Shown: positions 1 to 8,256, numbered from the stretch's first letter. The stretch: DNA of 15,923 bases from Porogramme epimiltina (GCA_900155495.1 FTLJ01000784.1:1-15923); one strand, 5' to 3'. Numbers and translations: made by a program. The notes: a model not told the origin generated them from the sequence alone.

Positions 1-79
1 TTTTTTTTTGAAGAACCGCGGCCCCCCGGAAATCCCCCACGTCGCCCCGGGGGGGCGCGGAAGTGGTGTAAAAAAACAA

Positions 80-110
<31 letters not shown>
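80..110 (+). repeat. Run of 31 consecutive G
   Basis: An uninterrupted G homopolymer follows an A-rich stretch. Homopolymers this long are rare in fungal DNA and are poorly resolved by most sequencing chemistries, so the length, and perhaps the local join, may be an artefact. If real, the tract would form G-quadruplexes. Confidence 0.9.
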
Positions 111-382
111 CGGCGGCCCGGGGAGAGGGAGGGGGCGGCACGCTGCTAAACCACTCGTTACGAGACGGCGGTGGGCGCCCCACCTCTCGCCAGGCCCCGC
201 CGCAGCGTCGCCACCCGCGAAATAGAGGAAGATAGATGGCAGATAGGCAGCGGCCGCGGCCGCGGCGCGCGCCAGCCCGACCTTGCACCGCGTTCGCATC
301 GGCGGGCAGGGGGCGCGCGTGCGATGCCGCCCCCGCGCGCTCCAGAGGGAGGGCCCGACCTTCGACCTCCACCTTCCGTCTT

Positions 383-403
383 CCATCCTCCATCCTCCAT
401 CCT
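383..403 (+). repeat. Tandem repeat, three copies of CCATCCT
   Basis: Exact 7-base units lie at 383-389, 390-396 and 397-403 within a longer CT-rich stretch. This is a simple microsatellite-like repeat with no visible function. Confidence 0.85.
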
Positions 404-631
404 CCGAATTCCACCGCATCCGCTCGCTCCGCACGGCCGCGCGCGCACATCAGCCCCGAGCGTCGGCCATCTTCGCGCTCGGCTTCGCGTGCGGTGGGGG
501 CGGAGGGGCGCTGGGCGCTGTGGGCCACGGCGTGATGCCCATCGGCGCATGTGGGGCGCCCAGTGGTGGACGGTGGTGGTCGATGTGGTTGCCTCTGCGC
601 CCGGGAGTGGGCCGACGAAAATAGGCGGTGC

Positions 632-653
632 GCCGCCGCCGTCGTCGTCGTCG
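632..653 (+). repeat. Trinucleotide repeat, GCC units followed by GTC units
   Basis: Three GCC and four GTC units run together. It is a short triplet microsatellite in otherwise gene-free sequence. Confidence 0.8.
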
Positions 654-1081
654 CCATTGTCGAGGGGAGCGCGCCGAGAACGATCGGCCCCGTCGCAAGC
701 GCTGCCTAGGTGCCAGCCCGGACGGACTCCTCGAAAGAAGGGAGGGCAGGGAATGCAGGGGAACGAATCTGGCGAGGCGAGCGACGCGTTCCGCTGCCGA
801 GCGACGGATGGTGCCAGGCGTGACGGTGCGCCCACCAGGGTGGCGGTGACCCCGCCGTCACGCGCAGTTTGCCAAACCCCCCCCCCCCAGCCCACGGTGG
901 CGCGCGTGCACGCTCGTCGCCGCCCCAAAGCAAGCAGGCGGGCCCCAGGCGGCGGCGCACGTTTCGCGCTAAGCCGCATCAGTCCGCCGCCTCGCCAGCC
1001 AGCCCGCACGCCAGGCCAGGCAGGCCGTGCGCGTGGGAGGGGGGGGGGCTGCGAGGAGAGACCCGGGGCGGGCGCGAGCGG

Positions 1082-1131
1082 CTCGCGAGGTGATCGTGAT
1101 CTCGTATCACGATCACGTTCGACTGTCGAAC
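1082..1131. repeat. Three abutting palindromes (tandem hairpins)
   Basis: CTCGCGAG at 1082-1089 is a perfect palindrome. It directly touches an 11-bp perfect inverted repeat, GTGATCGTGAT at 1090-1100 and ATCACGATCAC at 1106-1116, with a 5-base loop. That in turn touches a 6-bp inverted repeat, GTTCGA at 1117-1122 and TCGAAC at 1126-1131, with a 3-base loop. All 50 bases belong to one of the three elements, with no gap. The 11-bp arms alone are unlikely by chance at a given position. Function is unknown: a protein-binding site cluster, a structured RNA or a transposon end are all possible. Confidence 0.85.
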
Positions 1132-2590
1132 CCTCTTCAGGCTCTCCCCCCTCCCGTCAAACCCTCTCTGCCCTTCCGTTTCCGGGCCCCCGCGCTTGGC
1201 GGGCGTGTGCGTCGATACTATGTCTGTCTGTCGTCCCGTCAGGCGCCCCGCACAGCTGCTGATGCAGCCCTGATACGGAGCGACGGCAGCTCACGCCCAG
1301 TGCGGCGGCGCGTGATGGTGTGCGGGACGCGTACGGCATGCAAGGGGAGCGCGCGTGACGTCTCTTGTTGGGTGGCCTTGCGTGACTCTTCCCGACAGCT
1401 ACCGCCAGTTAGGGGTGGGGGTGGAGGTGGGGGATGGACAGGGGCGGCGCCGCGGAGTCCGACAGACCAGGGTTTCCGGTGGGGCTCGTGCCTGTTGCGA
1501 GATTGAGAAGGCCTGATCGAGAGTCGGCCGCACCGTCGTGCTCGTGCTCGCGGAGTCCGTGCCCTCGCAGAGGCGTTGGAGGGGGCTGTTGGGCGCCGGG
1601 CGTCATCACCAACAATGAAGTGAGCGTCGAGAAGCGTGACGGGAGATGGGATGGCACGGGATGGCACGGGATGGATAGAACGACGGCGCTGCAAAGACGA
1701 AGGGGAGGGCCGCCTGCCGCATCGGGCCCGCCGCTGCGTCCGGCGTTCATTCCAGCACCCTGCGCGCGATGGGCGCACCGCGGCGAGGCCTCCCGCGGCG
1801 CATGCACGTCGCATGGGCTTCCGTGATCGGATGTGCGCACGCACCCTGGACGATTGGACGGGCAGATTCCGCGATGAGGCCTGAGGGCCGCTGCGGGCGA
1901 CGGTGGGCGCCATGGGGTGTCTTCGAGGGGGCGGCAGCCTCTGTTGCGCCGTTCTCCGGACCAAGAAGCGTGCCGTCGAGGGCGTTGTGGAGGAGCGGAC
2001 GCGTGCGCCGCGCACGCTGCATGTTGCCGTGCCCTGCCCGTCGAGCCAGGCGACCAACAGATGCGCCGAGGGGGGACAAAGTTAACGTTTGCGGCGCGTC
2101 CGTTTGTCCGTCCATGCGCCCGCCCCCTCCGTGTTCTTGTGCACTGTCGGTCGCCGGCTCCCATCTTCCACCAGCAGAAGATGATGATGCCTGGAAGAGC
2201 GACAAGCGTGCATGGAGAACAGAGGCGCGCACAGGCCGTGCCTGCGCCATAATGAACGCGTTCGCACCCCCGTCCGCGTTGCCGCTTCGACGCATCGGCC
2301 CATGATAGAAGGCGCCCCCGGACTCGCGGGGAGCAGGGGGGTAGGAGGGGGCAGCGACCGCCATCCATCTGCGTGAGCGTGCGCAACAGAGAAGCGGCGT
2401 GGCACCGTTCTTCTTCGTCGCCGGTGCACTCCCACAGAGCCCGCTCTCGAGTGCCCCCAAAAGGCTCCGGGACCCTGGCGACGGGAGTTAGCACATGCGG
2501 CGTGCAGCGTATGCGACGTGCAGCGTGCGCGGCTGGTGCGCCCTCGGGGTCTGTGCGAACGCGGAAGGCTGGCCAGCGGAGGGCTGGGGC
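1132..2590. other. Gene-free GC-rich stretch
   Basis: A CT-rich segment at about 1132-1190 follows the triple palindrome. A decamer repeat, GGGATGGCAC, occurs twice plus a partial copy at 1648-1675. Long frames are open on both strands (for example 1409-2494 on the minus strand), but they overlap each other, are rich in Arg/Pro/Ala/Gly and carry no motif I recognise. I see no gene. Confidence 0.5.
1648..1675 (+). repeat. Tandem repeat of GGGATGGCAC, about 2.8 copies
   Basis: Exact units lie at 1648-1657 and 1658-1667, with an eight-base partial copy (GGGATGGA, one mismatch) at 1668-1675. It is a short minisatellite with no visible role. Confidence 0.8.
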
Positions 2591-2840
2591 GCGCCCGCTG
2601 ATTGAGGAATATTGGGTGCGTAGCGTGCGATCTGAGATGAGAACAGTGTTAATGAGTGCAATGCATCAGCGTGGAATTCGGAGCGCGGCGGGTCTCGGTT
2701 GCCTCCCAGGGTCTGAGGCCCGAGATCGCGCGTAAGATTGCAAGAACGCCCCGTCCGCGCGTGAAGCACGTCTGCCCACTGAATACGCGTCGCCCGAAAT
2801 GAAACATCAGGCGATAGAAGCCTGGCCGGCCGTACGTGGC
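2591..2840. other. Lower-GC island, no gene assignable
   Basis: GC content drops here relative to both sides. The + frame ending at 2735 contains a fairly balanced stretch (LIEEYWVRSVRSEMRTVLM), and a GTAAGA at 2732 with CATCAG near 2810 resembles an intron. However, joining them leads straight to a stop codon, and the minus strand is equally open. It could be an eroded exon or a regulatory island; I cannot choose. Confidence 0.3.
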
Positions 2841-3790
2841 CTAGCTGTCAAGAGCGCGGTAGGGACGTGTCTGGGCTGAATCAGCGGGACGAAACGGGCT
2901 GAAGCTTAACAGGGAGCTTCGTGACGCGCTGCGGAACGGAGGGAGATGGAGAGCTGAGGCTGTTGTTGCACTGGTGGTGGGCGGGCGCTCGTCAAATTCG
3001 AGGCGTCTGGCAGGGACGACCGAGGCTCGCAGCGGGAAGATGCGGGTGGGGGATGCATGGAGACTGGTGGAGCTCGCGGGACTGACCTTGTGCCCGAACG
3101 GGGGGCCGGCCGCGGCGATGCTGGCGGGAGGGGGCGCAGGGGCGGGCGAGGATAATTGACGGACGGACGGCGTGGCCGACGCGAACCTTGAACGTCGCCG
3201 GAGCAGTGCAGGCCAGACAGAGGGTAGATGGTCGTGGGAACATCTGCCTAGGCTGCCGGCGCCGGCACGGCTGGGAGCGAGGGGGCCAAACGGGGACGGG
3301 GAAGCTGCTGGGGCGGACGAATGCATCCGCGCGTGCGATGCGCCTTCGCAGTCGTGGGCCTGTCAGAGGGAGGCGCGTCAGAGAGTGGCCTGGTGGCCAT
3401 CGAATCGATCAGAGCCGAAACAACAAGTCCGACAAGGGCAATTCGACCGCCCTGTTGGGATCACTCTCCCCAGCCGCCCGCCCCGCACCGCTGCGCCCGC
3501 GGCCCCTTCCGGCAGCCCGTTAGAGTTCAGCCAGCCACCGCTCCCATTCTCCTCTGGTCCAGCGCGATCTTCCCAGCCCCCTCCGACGTCGCAGACCATA
3601 TGTCCTCGCCCCATTTCCCTGGGCCCAATTGCAGCCCTCGGGAACGGAAGCGCATCACACACCGCCCACCCTCGGATGCCCCCGCCGTCACAGAGCCGCC
3701 GCCGCCCTCGCCCGGCCTCTGCATTCTCAGAGCCTTTGTCTGACTGCAGTGGGCGTCCGGTCCCCATCGGTCCCCGCGTGCAGTCGGCCA
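2841..3790. other. Gene-free stretch
   Basis: Both strands are open for long distances (3172-3831 on the +, 2841-3326 on the minus), but the translations are low-complexity Pro/Ser/Arg-rich with no recognisable motif. The + strand is pyrimidine-rich from about 3440 to 3780. No splice-bounded exon structure convinced me. Confidence 0.4.
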
Positions 3791-4046
3791 TCACCGGTCC
3801 GGGATGTCTAAACGGAAGGGTGCCTCAATGAGTGCAACCTGATGGCCACTCCTCTCGAGCGCGTGGCCGGCTGATGGGGTGCGCAGACGAGCGGGGGCGC
3901 GGTCGTGGAGAGCACGGAGCATGCTCGGTGTCCGGAAGAGGCCGTCGAGCGCGTCGCGGACTGACGAATGGTGTCGACCCGGAGGGAGACGAGGGCGACG
4001 GCGGGGGGAAGCGCCGGCCGCGAAGGGGCATCTGAGATTGGGTAAA

Positions 4047-4133
4047 CTGGGAGGACGGAATCTCGCTCTTGCCATCAATTAGCCGCCACGAGCCTTTTCA
4101 GGAACGGGTAACTCATTTCTCCCGGTCACATAC
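4047..4133 (-). other. Candidate minus-strand intron of an unidentified gene diverging from the GATA factor
   Basis: Read on the minus strand, a full-consensus donor AAG|GTATGT starts at 4133. A CTAAT branch-like site lies at 4082-4078, and a CCTCCCAG acceptor ends at 4047, giving an 87-base intron. A second acceptor, AATCTCAG, ends at 4032. The segment is clearly lower in GC than the DNA on either side, as introns often are. Two upstream frames enter the donor. One is in phase 0 and ends ...GRCDK; the other is in phase 2 and would join to the frame that stops at 3791 (containing SVRDALDGLFRTP). Neither translation shows a known domain. The inferred gene would run leftward and share its promoter region with the GATA factor. 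Confidence 0.3.
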
Positions 4134-4160
4134 CTTATCACAGCGACCCTGAGTGACCGG
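4122..4160. repeat. 8-bp inverted repeat with a 23-base spacer
   Basis: CCGGTCAC at 4122-4129 is the exact reverse complement of GTGACCGG at 4153-4160. It straddles the donor site of the candidate minus-strand intron, so it could form a stem in such a transcript, but may be chance. Confidence 0.5.
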
Positions 4161-4652
4161 ACGGCGCGGGACGCCCAAGGGTACGTGCTCAGGACGCCCG
4201 CCTGCCAGGTGGGAAAGGATCAGTGATGGCGTTTGATGGCTGCTCCGCCGAGGATGAACCGGAACCAAAAGTGCGGCTTCTCTGATCTCGAGGAGACTGC
4301 GACAGGACGGGCTGGCCACGGGCGGGCGGCGGCCCCTGCGCTGGGGGAGGAGGGGGGAGCCACGCGCTTGCTCGAAGACGGCCGTACGATGTGGCCACCG
4401 CCCTGTGATAGAGACGAGATGACGGTGGTGAGGGAGAGCATCGTTGACGGATGCTCGCACGAGAGAAGAGCGATGGGAGGGCAGTCTGGTGTGTCGCATG
4501 GGCGTCGCCGGGCGGGTGCCGCCGGGAAGGGCGCGCGGAGCTGGATGTTTCGGGCGGCGCGCGAAGCGGCGCTGGGAATGATGGGACGGCCGGAAATGGA
4601 CGGCGGAGCGGGCTGGGCGGGGAGACGCCGGGGCAGGCGCCGGGCAAGAAAT
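4134..4652. other. Intergenic or minus-strand exonic sequence, undecided
   Basis: The + strand stays open from 4233 into the GATA gene, and two minus-strand frames are open (stops at 4189 and 4113). The minus frame stopping at 4189 ends in a serine-rich, natural-looking stretch (FGSGSSSAEQPSNAITD). No conserved domain is visible in any frame. This is either the GATA gene's upstream region alone or also contains exons of the divergent candidate. Confidence 0.3.
4135..4411. promoter_or_regulatory. Two HGATAR-type sites in the 5' flank of the GATA factor gene
   Basis: TTATCA at 4135-4140 reads TGATAA on the minus strand, and TGATAG lies at 4406-4411 on the + strand. Both fit the HGATAR core bound by fungal GATA factors, so autoregulation is conceivable. 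They are only six bases each and 450 to 720 bases upstream; chance occurrence is quite possible. Confidence 0.15.
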
Positions 4653-4653
4653 T

Positions 4654-4730
4654 ATTGGTGTGGGAGTTGTCGCCGGTCGCGAGGAATTGATGCGAGGACG
4701 TACATATGCGGGTGGTCGTCGCGAGATTGG
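4654..4730. promoter_or_regulatory. Two inverted CCAAT boxes upstream of the GATA factor gene
   Basis: ATTGG, the reverse complement of CCAAT, occurs at 4654-4658 and 4726-4730, about 200 and 130 bases before the start codon at 4859. CCAAT boxes, bound by the HAP/NF-Y complex, are common in fungal promoters in either orientation. The pair sits in a local dip in GC content. This is placement and motif only; no transcription start can be proven from sequence. Confidence 0.4.
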
Positions 4731-4752
4731 CTGAGGCGCCCCCGAGTCGTTC

Positions 4753-4858
4753 TTGCTCTTCGCCTTCGAACTGGACGCCAGCTTCTCATCACCTTCCCAT
4801 CCCATCGTCTTCCCGCACAGCACCCAACGGACAGCCTTTCTCCACCCCTCCTCCTCCC
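4753..4858 (+). promoter_or_regulatory. CT-rich leader and probable transcription start zone of the GATA factor gene
   Basis: The + strand becomes strongly pyrimidine-rich just ahead of the start codon (runs such as CTTCTCATCACCTTCCCATC and CCACCCCTCCTCCTCCC). CT-rich tracts next to the transcription start are typical of highly transcribed fungal genes. No convincing TATA box lies at the expected distance; the TATATATA-like run at 4887-4894 lies inside the first intron. Confidence 0.45.
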
Positions 4859-6636
4859 ATGGACAGGCCGTGAGTCTCTCTTTCGTATATATATGCCCTC
4901 AATCACCCCCCAACATCATATCAACAGTCGCTCGCCTCCCGCCCTCCCCCCGCCTCGCGAGCCACCGCCCCGCTCGACCTCGCCACCCGCCCACCGCACC
5001 CCCCAACAAGCACATCACCACATCCCGGTCGTTGACCCTCAGCTCGAAGCACTCGACCCCCGCCCGCGCCCCGACAGCCGCGTCTCCGACTCGCGTTTCG
5101 CGCCCCCGCCTCCGCCCCCAGGTAGGCCGGCATCCGCCTCCGCCACGGCCCACGAAAAACTCGCGCCGCCTGCGTCCCCGCCCCACAAACGCTTCAAGCT
5201 TGACAATCCGCTCCCGCCCCCGCCCCCGTTCCCCGGTCACGTCGATCAGCGCTGGGTACGTCCTGTCCGTCATATTGATCGCATTACGCTCCTAACGTGC
5301 CATCACCGATCACTCTTCCTGTCCTTTTGCGACTGCGTTCCCTGTCTGTAGCACTACTCCCACGGGCCTTACCCCCCTCCCTTCTATCCATATCCGTATC
5401 ATCATCAAAACATGCCTCATCGTGTTGAGGACATGACCGTCGACCGGTCAATAAGGTTCGCACCGCCTTCTTTCGATATAAGAACGCCCATCGACCCACA
5501 GTCCTCCCACAGCCATCGCTCTGACGGCCCTGCTCAATATCAGTTCATGCCGCACTCGCACCCCACCCCGCCCCCCATTGCCACCCTCCATCACTCCCCC
5601 GCGCTCTCCGCATCCTCCCTCGAGAGCAACTCCATTTCCCCTTCCCCCCCGGTGCGCTACACAAGCTCCATCTGATCCCGTTCCCACCCACTGACGCCTC
5701 CATGTCTTATATAGATCACTCAGCCTTCCACGCCCTACTACTCCCACCCGGTACAACCTCCGCCCATGAGCCAGGCCCCATACCCTTACCAGCCCAACGG
5801 CCCCATGGCCCGCTACCCGGACGACGGCTCTGCCTCCGGGTACGGTGTGCCCCCGCAGAGCATGTCCCGCTCTATCCGGCCCACCATTGTCTCCGCCCAG
5901 CCGTACCCCGGTCAGGCCAACTACATCATCCACACCGACGATGCCACCACGAAGCTCAGCGACCGTGTCCGTCGGAAATGCTACAACTGCCGTACGACCG
6001 ACACCTCGACCTGGCGGCGGTCCAGTCTCACGCCCGGCAAAGTGGTATGTCGTCCCCATTGGAGCCCCACCGCCGCCAACGATCTCACCCCGAATCTTCC
6101 TCTAGCTTTGCAACAAGTGTGGCCTCTTTGAGCGCACGCACTCGCGCCCCCGCCCGGAGGCCTTCCCACACAAGCGCGGCCCGGTCGTGAACATGAACAT
6201 GAAGCACCGAGGCACCCCACCGAACTCACAGCAGCACCCCGTCCCGACCGCCCCGCCGGCCCAGGCAATGATGGCTTCCGGACAGCTCCCGCCCCACCCC
6301 TACTCCCACCCGTCGCTCTCGCCCCTCATGGCTCAGCGCGCGGACCCGCAGCGGCCCGAGATCGGTGCGCTCCTCAACGGCCCCCGGGAGGGTGCCGGGT
6401 CTGCTGCCGGTTCGCCCCAGCTGGCCCACCAGCAGCCGCCTCAGCAACAGCATGAGCAGCAGCCAACGCACGGCATAAAGCGCTCCGGCTCTCCGCTCGA
6501 GCAGCCGCTGTCAAACCCCCCACCGCCCGAGGCCCAACAGCTGACGGCGTCGCCGCACGTCGCGGCGGGCTCCGTGCCCAGCAGCCCGCGGACGGAGCGG
6601 CGGGACGGGCCCGTTGCGTACCGCGCGAGCAACTGA
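4859..6636 (+). CDS. GATA-type zinc-finger transcription factor, five exons, about 499 aa
   Basis: Proposed exons are 4859-4869, 4928-5255, 5352-5651, 5715-6044 and 6106-6636 (TGA stop), totalling 1,500 bases. The spliced frame holds one GATA-type finger: C302-YN-C305, WRR at 313-315, then after the last intron LCNKCGLFERTHSRPRP, giving C325 and C328. Spacing is C-X2-C-X19-C-X2-C, longer than the usual X17 or X18. Residues 1-113 are Pro/Arg/Ser-rich, with a basic HKRFKLD patch at 90-96 that could be a nuclear localisation signal. Residues 114-133 are Tyr/His/Pro-rich, and a Gln-rich tract starts near residue 427. No PAS domain or second finger is visible, which argues against WC-2 and SreA-like proteins. 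GATA fingers bind GATA-core DNA, so a nuclear transcription regulator is expected; target genes cannot be read from sequence. A relative of Schizophyllum Gat1 is a guess. The four introns restore one continuous frame, which strongly supports the model. Confidence 0.93.
4870..4927 (+). other. Intron 1 of the GATA factor gene (58 bases)
   Basis: The donor is the consensus GTGAGT and the acceptor is ATCAACAG. Removing it joins ATGGACAGGCC to TCGCTCG, giving MDRPRSPPALPPP in the frame used by all later exons. The intron has phase 2. The branch site is uncertain; CTCAA at 4898-4902 is a candidate. If the intron is retained, the 4859 start codon yields only MDRP and a stop, while the ATG at 4893, inside the intron, opens the same downstream frame and would give a 507-residue protein. 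The 4859 start has G at +4; the 4893 start has a poor context (T at -3, C at +4). Confidence 0.7.
5256..5351 (+). other. Intron 2 of the GATA factor gene (96 bases)
   Basis: The donor is GTACGT directly after a TGG codon, and the acceptor is CTGTAG. It has phase 0. CTAAC at 5292-5296 is a possible branch site, though far from the acceptor. The reading frame stops inside the intron only at its final TAG, so reading through would end the protein at residue 145. Splicing continues into a Tyr/Pro/His-rich exon in the same frame. Confidence 0.9.
5652..5714 (+). other. Intron 3 of the GATA factor gene (63 bases)
   Basis: The donor is GTGCGC and the acceptor is TATATAG. It has phase 0, with branch-site CTGAC at 5691-5695, about 20 bases before the acceptor. 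The unspliced frame meets a stop at 5673-5675. Splicing joins ISPSPP to ITQPSTPYYSHP and opens the exon that carries the first half of the zinc finger. Confidence 0.9.
6045..6105 (+). other. Intron 4 of the GATA factor gene, splitting the zinc finger (61 bases)
   Basis: The donor is GTATGT and the acceptor is CCTCTAG. It has phase 0, with CTCAC at 6084-6088 as a possible branch site. It separates the first cysteine pair (CYNC) from the second (CNKC). Only splicing brings them together, as ...TPGKV joined to LCNKCGLF. The intron changes the genomic frame, so the two halves of the finger lie in different frames of the unspliced sequence. Confidence 0.96.
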
Positions 6637-7410
6637 CCCTGCGGCTTCTAGGTGTATAGAGGAGCGGAAAGGATGAACGTCGGACACAACCACTGTTACC
6701 ACCGCCAGCCTTTTCTGTATTTATCGTGTATTTTTTTGGCCGCGCGTCCCTCGTGCGCGCACTGAGACCCCCGCCGTGCTCCCTTAGCACCTCATCCCGC
6801 CTGCATAGACCCCCCAAGACGTGTATCCCTTACTTGCCGCTCCCTCCCCCTCGAAATCCCTCCCCTCCTTGCATCCACACCCTCCACCTCCACCGTTCTT
6901 CGCCGCCTGGTCGTTCCCGCTCTCCTCGTGCTATGGCGCTGAGGAGGCCCGCTCGGGAGCGGGGCATGCACGGGGCTCGCGCGCGCCCATCGAACGGACG
7001 CTCTCATTTTCTTCCTTCTCCCAACGTTTGCTATTCTCTAACCCCCCTGCCTCCCCCCTGTGCCGGTGTACTTCTTCTGTTTCCGCTTCCTACTCCTGCT
7101 GCTCCTGTTGCTCTTGCCTATCACACCTGTCCACCACATCCACCCATCCTGATTCCCCCCATCGCCGTCGTGAATTCCTCGTTGCTGCAGATTGTATCGC
7201 TTCTTCGCTTTCTTGGTTCCGCTGCGCAATGCTCTACCTAGTACCCGTATTCCCTCTCTCTATCGCTCAATTGTTCCGCACATGTGCTTGGCCGAAAGAC
7301 TACCATAATCTACTACACTGCCAGCGCATCTTCCGTCGTGTGCCTCCCCGCGTGCCCCCAAACTCGCATCTTCGTTCCCCCTTCCATGCCCGGTAAATAT
7401 GATACGGCGT
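6637..7410 (+). other. Probable long 3' untranslated region of the GATA factor gene
   Basis: After the stop codon the + strand stays pyrimidine-rich and lower in GC than the rest of the flank, with T-rich pieces (TGTATTTATCGTGTATTTTTTT at 6716-6737 and many CTTCTT/CCTCC runs to about 7270). No frame reads like a conserved protein. The strand bias fits a transcribed 3' leader or trailer, most simply a 3' UTR of this gene. It could instead be the promoter and 5' UTR of a gene further right, or a separate noncoding transcript. The end near 7410 is set by the return to very high GC and is approximate. Confidence 0.4.
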
Positions 7411-7813
7411 TCAACAAGTTGCAGCCACCTGCAACCGGTGCTCTCCATCCCGTTCAACACGTCTCCGGCCTCACCTCCCGCCGCGTCCCACACCGCACTA
7501 GCTACGACGCTCACCCGGGGCCGCTCCCTTCGCCCGCGGCGACGCACCGATGCGCTCAGTCAGCGCAGAACCTCTCCCGTCGCCCGTCGCCCGGGCTCCC
7601 CGCCGCACGCTGCTCCCACCCGACCATCCCGGCGCCTCCCGTGGCACCCGGCGCGCGCGCAGCGGCGGCGGACGCTCTGAACTTACGGCTGCTTCCGCCG
7701 GTCCCGGGCCTGCCGAATGGGCGGTCGAGGGGGGCGTCGCCCCCGCGGACGTGCGTGTGTGTCTCGGCGGCAGCGTGCGCATGCATGTGGCGGCTGGCGT
7801 CCGGCGCGGCGGT

Positions 7814-7832
7814 GGGGTGGGTTGGGGTGGGG
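7814..7832 (+). repeat. Compact G-quadruplex motif
   Basis: The + strand reads G4-T-G3-TT-G4-T-G4, four G-runs of three or more with loops of only one or two bases. Short-loop motifs of this kind form very stable parallel quadruplexes. It lies about 1.2 kb downstream of the GATA factor stop codon. Confidence 0.85.
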
Positions 7833-7924
7833 TGGACCCATCTCGCGTGTATGCGTGCTCGCTGCTCGCTGCTCCAGGTACCCAAGCCCCAGACTCCAGT
7901 CAGGGACGGGACGGGACAAGCGGC

Positions 7925-7944
7925 GGCTGCAGGCTGCAGGCTGC
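7925..7944 (+). repeat. Tandem repeat of GGCTGCA, about 2.9 copies
   Basis: Exact units lie at 7925-7931 and 7932-7938, with a six-base partial at 7939-7944. It is a simple repeat with no visible role. Confidence 0.8.
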
Positions 7945-8036
7945 GGCCCAGCGGTGCGCCCGAGACTCGAGAGCCTGCCTGCCCCCGGCTCGCGCTGCCA
8001 GATTGCATTTTACATACTCGGGGGTGGGAGCACCAT

Positions 8037-8048
8037 ACACACACACAC
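8037..8048 (+). repeat. AC dinucleotide repeat, six units
   Basis: Six consecutive AC units form a short microsatellite. Confidence 0.85.
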
Positions 8049-8256
8049 CCGCCGCGAACCTGGACGTCGCTCGGCAAGTTCCACCGAGCATTTCAATGGG
8101 GGGGTGTGGCCCGCCGCCATACAATTGCTTATCATCTCCCGAGACCCGAGCAGCTCGCGAGTGGGCCCGGTCTGGGCAGGCCTGACAAACGCGCGGGCGG
8201 CGGGCTTTCGAGAACGGGGCGCTTCTCGAACTTCCGGGGGCGTCGTGCGCGTGCGC

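Larger units (their letters stand above)
1..1081. other. Gene-free, extremely GC-rich window edge with homopolymers and short repeats
   Basis: The block begins with nine T, followed by C/G homopolymer tracts. An imperfect inverted repeat (CCGCGGCCCCCC near 17-28 against GGGGGGGCGCGG near 52-63) precedes the 31-G run. Short tandem repeats follow at 383-403 and 632-653. Open frames occur in several overlapping registers on both strands, are Arg/Pro/Gly/Ala-dominated and show no domain I recognise. I see no gene. Confidence 0.6.

Noticed and set aside
171..1262. Long open frames at the left end on both strands (171-1262 on the +, 158-1009 on the minus)
   Set aside because: They overlap each other in opposite directions, are dominated by Arg/Pro/Gly/Ala and contain no motif. 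In DNA this GC-rich stop codons are rare, so length alone means little.
2732..2810. GTAAGA ... CATCAG pair resembling an intron on the + strand
   Set aside because: Joining the flanking bases in the open frame leads to a stop within two codons, and no other frame was persuasive.
3172..3831. + strand open frame of 219 codons ahead of the GATA gene
   Set aside because: Other + frames and the minus strand are open over the same bases, no start context or splice signals stand out, and no domain is visible.
4233..4858. Upstream extension of the GATA factor frame, which has no stop back to 4233
   Set aside because: The text before 4859 lacks the Pro/Ser pattern of the protein and crosses the CT-rich leader and inverted CCAAT boxes. 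An ATG after the leader with a following consensus intron is the better start.
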